Shown here: positions 21,531 through 33,165 of the stretch, in pieces
How the letters are laid out: each line of letters starts with the position of its first letter
Numbering within the stretch: the stretch's first letter is position 1
Assembly: GCA_021399435.1 (NCBI GenBank)
Contig: JAJTUP010000013.1
Location: forward strand, 62,001 to 126,000
Source of the DNA: Diaporthe sp. PMI_573
Taxonomy: Eukaryota; Ascomycota; Sordariomycetes; Diaporthales; Diaporthaceae
Direction: 5' to 3'
DNA length: 64,000 bases
The notes under the pieces: generated by a model
The model's input: only the letters and a program-made list of their open reading frames with translations
The model's database searches: none
Told to the model about the DNA's origin: nothing
Program-made: the position numbers and the translations under genes

Positions 21531-23828
21531 GGTGGATTGTGTAAGAATGTAAGAAATCGTGTCGATATTGCGGACCGCTGGTCTTATTGTTCTGATGCCT
21601 GTGGGAGTCTGGACTATCTCGCAATTGGATATCTGTGAGACTCCTTGACACATTTAAGTATTGCATCCTCTGCCGTTCGTGTGGCCGTGATCACACCCAT
21701 CCGTTGCGTCGGCGAGGTCATGATATCGCGTCTGGCCACAGCTCACAGCTCACAGCCCCCCCCCCCCGCGTGACAAGATGTTCTGGATGGCGCCGACGAT
21801 ACAATCATCTTTGCGATGTGCCTGATCACGTTGTTCTCCTTGTCCGGCGCCGGAACAAGTGACGAGACGCAATACAGGTGAGGACAGCCAATTTTCCACC
21901 TATCAGGTAGGAGGCCCTTTGACAGCACTTTTTTGCCTATGCTGTTATGCAAGGTACGTCTTCCTTTTTCAAGGGTCTAGATGGTCTAGATTTTGGATGC
22001 TGGGTGGCATGTGTGTCCCGGCGTCTGGATGGTACGATGATGGAGCCACTGCAGGCGTTCGGGAAGGATCACGCTACCACAACGGCGAGTCCGCACGCGT
22101 TTTATCCCGTAGTGTGTCTAGGCGAGTGATGATATTGTCAGTCGAGCTTCCACTTTCCTCTCTTGTTAGTATCGGCGGAATATTAGAACGAATTCTTTGA
22201 AGAACTGCAACAGTCTGATCACTTGTGGGTGGTAAGACGACTGTTCTCCTTGTTTGTTGGCACAGGGAGGGGGGCTTTGCCTCGTTCTGAGCTGCCCCGA
22301 GACTTTATTCCATAGCGGGCCCCGGTGATGAATCCTAGTAGATCAAGTCGGTCCGTCCAAGTTCGCCATTCTGGATTTTTCCAATCTTCTTCTCACTAAT
22401 ACTCCAGCATCCAGTACCACCTACTGAATTGTGATTTCCATCCAAAGGCTCCCAACCCCACCTGGTTGATCAAACATCCCGATGCTGTGCATTGGCACAG
22501 GACCTGCTTAGTGGCAAGACGGTCATTTGCAAATTGGAATTGGGGTTTTGAATAGTACAATTGCTAAAGCAACCCCAGACTCCTCGCCAGTGACAGGAGC
22601 GTTCGCTTCCAAATGACCGTTGAGGAAGCACTTAAGCTTCTCCCGCCGACTTGCATATGCGTCCCCCACCCCCCTCGGCCATAGAAACAATTATAAACAT
22701 ATCCAATAGAACGAGTTGTTCTGAAAAGATGTTGACTTCAATCCAGCTCAACCAAGTCTTGCACATCTACAAGCTGGGTAGATCTCAGGGAGGACCAAGT
22801 CTCTAATCGAATGCCATTGTTTCAAAGAGGCTTATTGGAGATGAGAGCCAACAGTCTGTAAGCCGCAGCAACGAAGCGCAGACAGAGCCGACCGCTGGTG
22901 TCTTTCGGACTCTCGCCAAACTAGAAGCTGTCTGTTCAGGTCTCACATGCATCTCGAATGATATCTACTCAGCCAGTTCTTCGACCAGCAAGTCTCTCAC
23001 GAGACATTGGCCTAATACTGCAGCAAAGATGCAGTAACAACATGAACCATGGAACCTTGAAATAGCTCCTCAATTAGTCCGGTTGGGAGTAATTTCCCCC
23101 ATGTAGGCTGTGTGATCAGTCTGGCACCTCAACAATGACACCAATATCGAATTCGACTTGTGTCAACCACGGTGATACGACTGTTTCGAAGTGTGGTCAT
23201 ATTTCGGTGTAGACTTATGTATTGCAGTTCGATTCGGAAGACAATTGCTGGGATGCCTCTCCTGAGGTCATGACCTCTTCGGTCACTTATTCTCGGGCAG
23301 ACATCTGCTTTCGATTTGAATTGTCTGTACTAAGCCAAGAGACCTGTTCGAGCCCTTGAGCCCCGTAACGGGACCCAGCCATATTGAATATGCAAGTCTA
23401 TAGATAGGCAAGAGTTGGGGGCGAAGGCCAGTGACACGTACAATTTGGTTCGAAATTACTGGTGGGGGTGAAAAGGCTTGTCAAATTGTCTTCGAACTTG
23501 AACTAGGATACTCTTGTAGCATTTGATAGAACTCAACAGGACCTGGCAAGCGAGTTTGCACCACCGCTGGGATGTGAAGCACTTACCTTCGCAATCTTAA
23601 TCCCCGCTGGGATTTTGGCACGGCCCACTCAATGCAACCAACATGCATGGTCCAGGGGATACGTACTTATTCTGCAAGCTAGGAGCGGGCCACGACGACA
23701 TCCCTGCGAGACCAACCGGCCACAGAATGATGGAAGGAGGCGACTGACTTCTTTGCTTACATCGACTCGTGATAAATTTGGGAACAGAGGCTGGTGAGTG
23801 ATCAGACAAGCTCGCGCAAAACGACACA
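21531..23828. other. Divergent intergenic region between ADH and glycosyltransferase
   Basis: 2.3 kb holding the promoters of both genes. From about 22200 to 23590 neither strand has an open frame of 60 codons or more, and the sequence looks like neither a known repeat nor a gene. A C-run of 12 lies at 21756-21767. One short stretch near 22905-23035 reads protein-like (LAKLEAVCSGLTCISND) but ends in a stop, and I cannot assign it. Confidence 0.4.
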
Positions 23829-25662
23829 ATGGCAGGGCGCCCGAGGAAGGTTCTCTTCCTCTGTTCCAGCGACTATGGCCAAGCTAACGTTATCCTGGCA
23901 ACGGCCTACGCGATCCTCGCGACAGGGGCGGCCGTCGAGCTTCACATCGGCTCGGAAGACCAAATGCAGCCCGAGGTGAACAAAGCCATCAAGCTGGCGG
24001 ACGAGACGCTCCTGGTGACGGCACCGCACAAGATCCACTTCCACGGCATCAAGGGTATCTCGCAATTCCAGGCCATGATGCGGCCAGAGGCGGGCATCGC
24101 ACAGGCGTGGGAGCTGCCCCTGCCTAATTTCGCCAACGCCGCGAGATTCATGAGGCAGTTTTCTTACGGCGCAAGTGAGTGCTCAGTAGCTTCCTCATAC
24201 AATTCGAATACTTTCACCAAGAACCATGTGCTATCCGCGGTCTATAATCTCGAATACTGTCGTCGAGGTGCGACCTTTGAGACGGGCTCGGGACAGATGG
24301 CGGTCCACTCCTACCAATTTCTCAAACCATGTTCCGCGGTCTTTCAATAGCTGACTCCGATTGCAGTGCCGTGGCAGCCGGCCGAGATCGCCGACATCTA
24401 CCCGCAGGTAGTGGAGATCATCGGCACAGTAGGCCCAGACCTGACGGTGGTGGACCCGCTGCACGTGCCGGCGCTGACGGCGGCGTTCAACCTGCGGCTG
24501 CAGTGGATGGTGCTGGCACCCAACACGATCAAGGACTTTGCCGTGCCACTACAGCCGCGGGCCGCCGCCCTGTGGAAGTACCCAGTCATAGGCTCGGCGC
24601 TGCCGTTCCCGGTCCCGTGGCAGCACATCCCCATGAACGCGGGCTTGCTGCTCGTACTGGCCTTCACGATGCTCACAGACACGCGGCTGGGCGAGGCGGT
24701 GCGACTGCTGCGCGCGGCCACAGGCGACGCGTCGATGAGGCTGTTGACGCTCGCGGACCTTGGGGTCGTCAGCGCGCCACCACCTGGGGTCCGCCTGGTG
24801 TGCGCCAGTAAGTACAAGTCTCCTCCTTCCACGGATCTCATCCTTTTGGGATTTGAAGTTTCCAGAATCCATCACTCCAGGCTTCGTAGCAGGTAATTAA
24901 CGCGTAGTAGTGAGCGAGGATCTAGACTACCCATTTTCCGTGCTGCCGGACCACGTGTTGCCGTGTGGGCCCATAGTGCGGCCCTCGAGGAGGCTGGCTG
25001 AGGTCGACCGGGAGCTGGAGAAGTGGCTTTCTCAGGGCCCAACGGTGTACGTCAACCTGGGCACACAATTCGCAGTGAAGCCGTGCGAGGCACTCGAATT
25101 CGCGCTCGCGCTGCGCGACCTTCTCGATGCGGCGGAGGAGGGAGAGGCGAAGCACGCGGCCGGCCAGGGAAGGCTGCAGGTGCTGTGGAAGCTGAAGCGG
25201 AAGGATGCGGGCGACCAGGACTCATGGGAAGGCGAGTGGAAGGTCGTCCACGACACGCTAGGGCCAGAGATATCGGCAGGCCGGGTACGTGTCACGCCGT
25301 GGGTCGAGGCGGACCCGTGCGCGATCCTCCAGTCCGGCCACGTCGCCTGCTCAGTGCACCACGGTGGTGCCAACTCGCACCACGAGGCCATCGCAGCCGG
25401 GGTGCCGCAGGTGCTGGTGCCCGGGTGGATTGACTGCTACGACTTTGGCAACCGGGTCGAGCTGAACGGGGTCGGGGTGTGGGCTAATAAGGGTGCTGCG
25501 CCGCGGTGGGAAAGGGTCGAGCTCGGCGATGCACTCAAGAAGGTCATGCTGAGCGAGCGGGAGGGCTTCCGTGAGAGGGCGCGGGCGCTTGGAGGAAGGC
25601 ATCCTGAGCATGCCGGGAGGGACAAGGCGGCCGCCATCATTCTGGAGACCTTGGGAGAATAG
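23829..25662 (+). CDS. UDP-glycosyltransferase, GT1 family
   Basis: A 512-residue GT-B-fold glycosyltransferase expected to move a sugar from a UDP-sugar to a small lipophilic acceptor. Exons are 23829-24174, 24367-24807 and 24911-25662; intron 1 is 192 nt and ordinary, intron 2 (24808-24910) is introner copy E. Both splices restore a Met codon across the junction (A/TG), giving SYGAMPWQPAEI and VCAMSEDLDYP. The N-terminal half starts KVLFLCSSDYGQANVILA, the acceptor-domain nucleotide-fold start. The C-terminal half has VYVNLGTQF, then WVEADPCAILQSG and HHGGANSHHEAIAAGVPQV (from about residue 412), the donor-binding signature region. The second Gly-rich part ends YDFGNRVELNGVGVW. There is no signal peptide or membrane anchor, so it should be cytosolic. 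Acceptor unknown. Fungal relatives are annotated as UDP-glucosyl/glucuronosyltransferases. Confidence 0.86.
24808..24910 (+). repeat. Introner-like element copy E (intron 2 of the glycosyltransferase)
   Basis: 103 nt, the most divergent copy. It starts GTAAGTACAAG, contains CTCCTTCCACGGATCTCATCC and TTTCCAGAATCCATCACTCC in register with the others, then GGCTTCGTAGCAGG, and ends TAATTAACGCGTAGTAG. Confidence 0.8.
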
Positions 25663-26221
25663 GTGAGTAGCTCATGTTCTCCAAGGTCCATTTATACTAT
25701 TCTCCCCGTCCTCCCCTGTGATATTCATGTGAGGAGCCACAGCACTACAGCCTGTTGATAGAGAGCGCTGCGATGATCTCGGATAGAAGCATGCAAAGAA
25801 ATTACATGGCTGAGGACAGGGCTGGTGGTCTCTTGTTTGAGAGCAGGTTGCTTGGGTGCGGTGTTGGAAAGGGGGGGGCGGTTCAAAGCCTACCCCAGCG
25901 GTTCCTCCAGGGCTAGGGTTTCAAATATGCTGACTCATCCCCTCCACCAAAGCTCAACACTGCAAAGGATCAGCCAACGCCTGGGCAGTCACGACCTGTC
26001 TAAGCTCGATCATGATACCTCGCACCGACACAACTCTGACGCCGAAATAATAAGGTTTCCTCTCGGCCGTGTTCCTGTCTTCATTCAAGTTCTGCTTGTG
26101 CTTGGTCACCGCCACATGTACGCCCGTGTTCGGATGGTGATGCCTGGAAAACCAAGTCCCGCCACTGACAAGTGACAGGCCTTAGCTGCAAGGCTTCGGC
26201 TGGCCCTGCATCGTCTTCATC
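25663..26221. other. Intergenic between glycosyltransferase and UBE3D-like gene
   Basis: 560 nt with the 3' flank of one gene and the promoter of the next. No coding feature and no clear core-promoter motif. Confidence 0.4.
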
Positions 26222-27805
26222 ATGGCCGCAGACCCGAAGCCTCCTGTATCAGCTATGGGCTTCTCCCTGGCGGGCCAGCCCAACATATACGCCGAATTTC
26301 TACCGCGCCTTGGTCGCATCTCCGTGGTCATTCATCTTCCCACCCCAACAACTCACAAGACCAAGGTTCTCCTCGCGAGGGACGGGTTGCATTTGATCGT
26401 CGACCATGAAGGCGCCAGCACCAAGTTGCGGCTACCCGTAAAAACTCGCACCGCTGGCGAGCATCTCCCCGGGGAGGTCAAGCCAGGCCTCGATAAGATG
26501 AGCTGGCGCTTGTTCCCCACCCCAGAGGAAGCCCAGGCTGCACTGCACGTCGCCGCCGATGCCGTGCCTTGGTCCGCAGCCGACCTCAAGCCAGGACTGC
26601 ACGTTGCCTGTCGACAGTGTGATGAGCCCATAGTATTGCGAGAGACCATTGGGGCGTTTAAGGACTTGCCTAGTGAGAACTGGGCCGAGATGATGGAGTT
26701 CTGGCATTGCCACAAGCCCGCGGGTGCCCACGTGGCTGGTGCTGGTGCTGATGCTGCCGCTGCCGCGGATGCTCAGAACAAAGCCTCGGAGGATCAGCTG
26801 GCTTCTCGCGGCTACGGTGCCAACTCTGCCATTTCTGCGCAGGATGGTGTGGGTTTTGTTGACCTCATGACGATCCTCTTCTCCCAGAACGACTGCAACT
26901 CTCTCCTGGTAAGCATATCAAACCCACCTGAGCCTGGACCCTCCGTCCAGTCCCGGCTTCCCACGTGCCTTCCTCCCCAGATAAGGGCATCAAAGAAGGT
27001 GTCCTCCTCCTCGATGGTGTGGCGACCTATACATTTGCCCGAGATCGAACCACTGGCCCGTCTTGCGCCTAGCGAGCTACCGATGAACAAGCGAACCCTC
27101 GTGTCTACGCTGCGGCTCGCGCGTTTTGCGGCAGGGAGCCAATCACTCTGCTTCTCACCGACGGCGCTCAGAGTCCTTAGGCCCATCGCGATTAGCCAGA
27201 GTCACATTATACATTGTGCTCCCCAACTTCTCCTCATACCATATCGCTGACTTTTCGCCATGCAGATCCCTCGCTACGATGCCGAACATGAGAGTATCGT
27301 GTCCCAGGACTTCAGTGGGTTTCGCGCTCTGGACGCACACTGCCACAAGTGCAAGACCCAGCTCGGTCGTCTCGACAGTCGCAAGAATGGGCTGTCGCTG
27401 TTCAAGTGGAAGCTCAACCTCGTCGAGCAGGCTGGCGTTGGCATGAACCCGTACTTATCGGTCCCACCATCTCTGTCTCAGTGCCTCGCTGCTGCACTCA
27501 TCGCCACCCAGGCTCGCTCAGGCAGTGCAAAGGTCGTCCTGCAAGGAGTCAAGGAGGCTGTCACGGTCTGGATTCTGAACCCTCACGTCAAATTCTCTTG
27601 CTCCGCCAAGCAGGGCGTGTATGCCATGAAGCTTCTGTTCCAGCCCAGGACAATGGACGAGGAGGAGATGCTGCTTCCCGACCAGGTCGTACGAGAGGCT
27701 AAGATGGTCCTGGAACAGGGAAATGAATATCTGCCTCCTGACGAGAAAGAGCGGCAGTTTCACCCAGTTGAGGGTCCGTGGACAGTCTCGCTCCTTGAGC
27801 GATGA
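26222..27805 (+). CDS. UBE3D/HECT-like ubiquitin-conjugating-enzyme-binding protein
   Basis: A 408-residue member of the HECT_2 (former DUF2351, E2C-binding) family, related to human UBE3D, thought to bind the E2 enzyme of the anaphase-promoting complex. Exon 1 is 26222-26908, exon 2 27266-27805; the joining intron (357 nt, phase 0) is the longest in the window. N-terminal part: NIYAEFLPRLGRISVVIHL, typical of the family. Middle: VACRQCDEPI, LPSENWAEMMEFWHCHKP and VGFVDLMTILF, the conserved Cys/His-containing block. C-terminal part: CHKCKTQLGRLD, LSLFKWKL and VWILNPHVKFSC, then AMKLLFQP. A small Ala-rich insert (about residues 175-190) follows the WHCHKP block. The assignment is by motif order from memory, without an alignment. 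The alternative, that an additional exon lies inside the 357-nt intron, is discussed under the findings. Confidence 0.78.
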
Positions 27806-28481
27806 GGGTGTCAACATCTTTGGGAACGGGCAAACGGCCGGGTAAGGGATTTGAAGGGAATGCTGTGGGTTCCGGGGGGTTGGGGTTTACAGTGAGTACA
27901 TGTAAGCTGGGGTTCCTATGGGATCTGGTAAGGTCTGGAGGTTAGATTTATTACAATGGTAGTGTTCTGCGACACGGTACGCACTGATTGCCGCGGTCGG
28001 CATCGAAACGGCGTTCGGGTTTTGGGGCAAAGGAGATGGAGAAAGGTTTTGGGAGGGACTGCCCGGCAGATTTCAATCCACCGGGCAGGTCGATGCAAAT
28101 GATACCCTTATGCGATTATTTGTCTGAATTGAAAAAAGCCATCTTGCAACTAAATAACGACCCTACAGCACCCAGGCTGTGCATGATTCGCCCAAGGGGG
28201 TCGAGAAGAGAGAGCTCGTCCAGGAGAAAGACGCCTGGGGTTGGGGCCCACCTGCCCCCCTGCTCGCCCAAAGTCGCCCCTGGGTTCCCAGCCTTTCGCT
28301 ACGGCGGGCTAGGTAGGCTAGGCTACCTAACATTTCATGACCGACCTAATTTTCGCGGCGTTGCCTCGTGCCCGGACCAGCAACACCCTCCAGACAGCAC
28401 GTCCGAATCCGCATCCATCCCGTGGCACAGCTCTGAAGACACGAAACGGCACCATACATGTAGTCGATCAATCTCGCAACC
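27806..28481. other. Intergenic, promoter of the SF3B1 gene
   Basis: 675 nt between two genes of the same orientation. It contains AGGTAGGCTAGGCTACCT (28311-28328), an inverted repeat of AGGTAG/CTACCT with a 6-nt spacer, about 150 nt upstream of the ATG; this could be a regulatory site. Confidence 0.4.
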
Positions 28482-31400
28482 ATGTCGGACTCGGACTTCG
28501 ACCAGATCCGGAAGCTGCAGGCTGAGCGCAACGCCGCTGCAGCGGCCAGGAAAGGAGCCCCACGAGACCTCTCCTCCCAGCGCGAATCGTCCACAAAGGC
28601 CAGCCTGACCGAAGCCTACGACACCGACCTGTACGAGCGCAATAGCGCCGACAAGTTCGCCGGCTATCACACCTCGCTGCCTGCCGGAGACGGCGATGGC
28701 GATGGCGATGGCGATGACATGGACGTCGACGGCCCTGACAACTCTCGCCGGCTTGTCGGGCAGTACACCGCCACCCAATCGCAGATCGACGAGTTCGCAC
28801 GGGGCGAGGGTGTCGAAGAAGAGGATGTGCTCCTGGGAAGGGGCGAGCGCAGCAACCGCATCTCGGACCGCGAGACGGATTATCAGAAGAGGCGTTTCAA
28901 CCGCGTCCTGACACCCACACGCGCCGACCCCTTTGCGGCCAACAGGCAGGCGGGCGCCGCGGGCGAGGATGGCGAGACCTACAGGAGCGTCATGGAGAAG
29001 GCGGAGCTGGAGCGGGAAGAAGAACGTGTGAGGAGGGCCATCGAGGACAAGATGAAGGATGGGGACGCCGGCGCGACCGAGGAACACGAGCCTACACTGG
29101 CCCTGCCCAACGGAGATAAAGAGAACGAGGAGGCCGGCTCTACTGAGGCTGCGGCTGGTCGGAAGCGCAAGAAGCGGTGGGACGTGAGCTCGACCGACGA
29201 CGCGGCACCTGCGCCGCAACCGCAGCCCGAGAAGAAGAAGAGGTCGAGGTGGGACGAAGCCCCGGCTATCCAAATTCCAGGCGCCGAAGCCCCCAAGAAG
29301 CGGTCTCGTTGGGACCAGGCCCCGGCCGCTACCCCCGTTGGCAACACCGGCCTCGCTACACCCATGCACCCCTCCCAGGGCTCGCTGCTCCCGACAGCCC
29401 CCATCGGCATGGACATGTCAGTGCGGAACGCGCCTATTAGCGACGAGGAGCTCGACGCCATCCTGCCTGGCGAGGCCGACGGGTACAAGGTTCTTGAGCC
29501 GCCGCCGGGTTACGCCCCGGTGCGTGCCCCTGCACACAAGCTCATGCAGACACCGGTCCAGACGACTGGCTTCATGATGCAGGATCCCAACTCAGCGCGG
29601 CTGGGCGGGAACCAGTTACCAAAGGAGATCCCCGGCGTTGGTGATCTGCAGTTCTTCAAGCCGGAGGACATGCAGTATTTCTCCAAACTGACCGAGACAG
29701 TTGACGAGGAACACTTGAGCGTGGACGAGCTCAAGGAGAGGAAGATCATGAGGCTGCTCCTCAAGATCAAAAACGGTACACCGCCCATGCGAAAGACTGC
29801 ACTGCGTCAGCTGACCGACAATGCTCGAAGCTTCGGCGCCGGCCCGCTGTTCAACCAGATCCTGCCGCTTCTGATGGAGAGGACACTCGAGGACCAGGAG
29901 CGCCACTTGCTGGTCAAGGTCATCGACCGAGTACTGTACAAGCTGGACGAACTGGTGAGGCCATATACGCACAAGATTCTTGTTGTCATCGAGCCTCTTC
30001 TGATCGACCAAGACTACTATGCTCGAGTCGAGGGTCGTGAGATCATCTCCAACCTGGCCAAGGCCGCCGGCTTGTCAACCATGATCAGTACCATGCGACC
30101 CGATATTGACCACGTCGACGAGTATGTCCGAAACACAACGGCCCGTGCCTTTGCCGTCGTCGCCTCAGCCCTCGGAATACCCGCACTCATCCCGTTCCTC
30201 CGAGCAGTGACGCGAACCAAGAAGAGCTGGCAGGCACGGCACACTGGTGTCAAGATCGTGCAGCAGATTGCCATCCTGATGGGCTGCTCGGTCCTCCCTC
30301 ACCTCACAGACCTGGTCGAGTGCATCAGGCCCAACCTGAACGACGAGCAGACCAAGGTGCGTACCGTCACGGCTCTCGCGACGGCGGCACTGGCTGAGGC
30401 AGCCAACCCCTACGGTATCGAGAGTTTCGACAGTATTCTCAACCCGCTGTGGACGGGCACGAAGCGGCAACGAGGAAAGAACCTGGCTGCCTTCCTCAAG
30501 GCTGTTGGATTCATCATCCCGTTGATGGACGAGGAGTACGCCAATTACTATACCTCGCAGATTATGGATGTTGTGCTGCGAGAGTTCCAGAGCCCCGACG
30601 ACGAAATGAGGCGTGTGGTCTTGACAGTGCTTTCCAAGATGTCTCAGACTGAGGGTGTCACGGCAGGTTATCTCAAGTCTCACGTGCTGGACGATTTCTT
30701 TTCCAACTTCTGGGTCCGCAGAGTGGCACTGGACAAGCGGAACTACCGCTCGGTTGTTGAGACCACCTGCGATCTTGGGCAGAAAGTTGGTGTAAGCGAA
30801 ATCCTGGAGAGGATCGTGGGCAACTTGAAGGACGAGAGCGAAGCCTACCGTAAAATGACCGTCGAAACCATCGAGAAGCTTGTCGCATCTCTGGGTGCTG
30901 CTGACATAGGCGAGAGGCTGGAGGAACGACTCATCGACGGTATCCTGCACTCGTTCCAGGAGCAATCTGTCGAAGATGTCGTGGTGTTGAACGCCTTCGG
31001 CTCGTGTGTGAACGCGTTAGGAACTAGGACCAAGCCATATCTGCCGCAGATTGTCAGCACTATTCTCTGGCGGCTCAACAACAAGAGCGCGGCTACTAGG
31101 CAGCAAGCGGCCGACCTTATTTCCCGTATCGCTATGGTTATGGCTCAGTGCGGCGAAGACGCGCTCCTCGGTAAGCTCGGCATCGTGCTCTACGAGTACC
31201 TGGGCGAGGAGTACCCCGAAGTCCTCGGCGCCATCCTCGGCGCCCTGCGGTCCATCGTCACAGTCGTGGGTATCAACCAGATGCAGCCACCAATCAAGGA
31301 TCTGCTGCCGCGGCTGACACCCATCCTTCGCAACCGGCACGAGCGGGTGCAGGAGAATGTCGTCGACCTGGTGGGCCGTATCGCCGACCGCGGGCCCGAG

Positions 31401-32238
31401 TCCGTCAACGCGCGCGAGTGGATGCGCATCTGCTTCGAGCTACTCGACATGCTCAAGGCGCACAAGAAGGGCATTCGCCGCGCCGCCAACAACACTTTTG
31501 GCTTCATCGCGAAGGCCATCGGCCCCCAGGATGTGCTGGCGACGTTGTTGTCCAACTTGCGGGTTCAGGAGCGTCAGAGCCGAGTCAACACAGCAGTTGT
31601 GAGTCCCTTTCCCCGTCCCAATGATACCCCACCATCTATCACAATACGCAGTCTGCTAACATCCATCCCAGGCCATCGGTATCGTGGCTGAGACTTGCGC
31701 GCCGTTCACGGTGCTGCCGGCGCTGATGAATGAATACGCCTCGGTAGCGGAACTCAACGTGCGCACGGGCGTACTCAAGTCGCTTTCCTTCCTATTTGAG
31801 TACATCGGCGAGATGGCCAAGGACTACGTCTACGCGGTGGTCCCCCTACTAGAGGATGCGCTCATCGATCGCGATCAGGTGCACCGGCAGACGGCGGCGT
31901 CGGTGGTGAAGCATATCGCGCTGGGCGTCGTGGGGCTTGGGCTCGAGGACGCAATGCTGCACTGCCTCAACCTTATCCTCCCCAACGCATACGAGCAGTC
32001 TCCCCACGTAATCGACCGTGTCATCGAGGCCATCGAGGCCATTCGGGTCGCCGTGGGGCCCGGCCTCGTTATGAACTACGTCTGGGCTGGGCTCTTCCAC
32101 CCCGCCCGCAAGGTCCGCCAGCCTTTCTGGCGCATCTATAACGATGCGTATGTTATGCAGGCTGATGCTATGGTGCCTTATTACCCTAATCTCTCCGAGG
32201 ACGGGATTGATCGGGGGGAGCTGGGAATTATGCTGTAG
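28482..32238 (+). CDS. U2 snRNP splicing factor SF3B1 (Hsh155/Prp10)
   Basis: The 1227-residue HEAT-repeat scaffold of SF3b, which clamps the U2 snRNA-branch-site duplex during prespliceosome assembly in the nucleus. Exon 1 is 28482-31598, exon 2 31672-32238; the 73-nt intron restores [18 protein letters not shown]. The N-terminal third is low-complexity and acidic, with a [11 protein letters not shown] run at about residues 70-80. It carries three Arg-Trp-Asp U2AF-ligand motifs: KKRWDVS (about 232), RSRWDEA (about 256) and RSRWDQA (about 276). From about residue 380 the HEAT superhelix is nearly colinear with human SF3B1, including DEQTKVRT, where Lys625 corresponds to the human hotspot Lys700 and is conserved. 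The C-terminal [18 protein letters not shown] block is intact. Start: the first ATG, followed by the usual MSDSDF-type opening. Housekeeping gene, and it carries no introner. Confidence 0.97.
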
Positions 32239-33165
32239 CGGGGAGGGCCTTGTGTGTTGCGTGAAGAATTAAACATGAATACTTGCATGCCTAGGGGTTG
32301 CTTGCTTGCAGAGGGAGTCCGGGCCGGACCGTGAGATGCCCAGAGGTGGTTGTAACGTCGCGCGTACGGAGTTGGAATATAGCTGGGTCGTGTCCGATGG
32401 TCGTGTCCGATGGCCGTGTGCTTCGTGATTTGCTGGTTGTCTTCGCGCCTATCCTCTTGACTCTCCCTAGAATTACCGAATCTCTTTTCTGTGAAGCCTC
32501 TCTCCCTCGAGCCACACTCTTCCCTGGGGGCGGGGTTGGGGATGGGGGAGGAACTCACTCCAGCAGATGTCTCTGTCGCGACTTCTTGGGCATCAACATC
32601 ACAAACTACGCTTAGCTCGGATTTCATTACTTTTCCGCAAGAAAAACAACCGACCGCTGAGGACCATTCCTCGAGCAAGATCCATGCTGGCCGCTGCCTG
32701 TCTCTGAGAGACACCTCATTTCAGATATGAAGCCCTCGACTTGGGCGTAGTTTTCCAAATTGCAGATAGCATCGTGGTCTCGTGTGTGGTTCTCTGGGTG
32801 TCCCTTGGCTATTCTCAACTGCAGGCGCATCCTCAGGGCGGAACTTCGAGCAATGGCACTCCCAGAAGGCGAGTTCCAGGCACTGGATGACTTTGAGTGG
32901 CAGTGTCTCACAACGTATATGTAGAAACGAAAAGATGTGAAGCCTAGGTCTGGATCCCATCGTAACAGTTTGTTCAAATACCCTGAACTGTTGAAAATTG
33001 AACGCTGTCCAGGATCACTCTCGCCATCCAAAGGGCACTTATAGTCTGTCCGGGACACGCTTGCAAAGTCCATCCGCACATATCCAAGGGATATCAATGC
33101 AGCGAGTGACTGTTTCGAGCATCTGCTCGAGCAAAGGAGGACCTATGTGGTAGTTCAGTGAAGCG
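32239..33165. other. Intergenic, no supported gene
   Basis: 3' flank of SF3B1. A minus-strand frame of 156 codons (32627-33097) lies in line with the HET relic that follows and could be a decayed part of it, but no motif is recognisable. Confidence 0.35.

Noticed and set aside
24175..24366. Glycosyltransferase intron 1 as an introner
   Set aside because: 192 nt with none of the family blocks.
27020..27085. tRNA gene on the minus strand
   Set aside because: A- and B-box-like strings are present but too close, and neither the acceptor stem nor the D and T arms can pair.
28335..29369. 344-codon minus-strand open frame
   Set aside because: Antisense shadow of the first exon of SF3B1; no motif.
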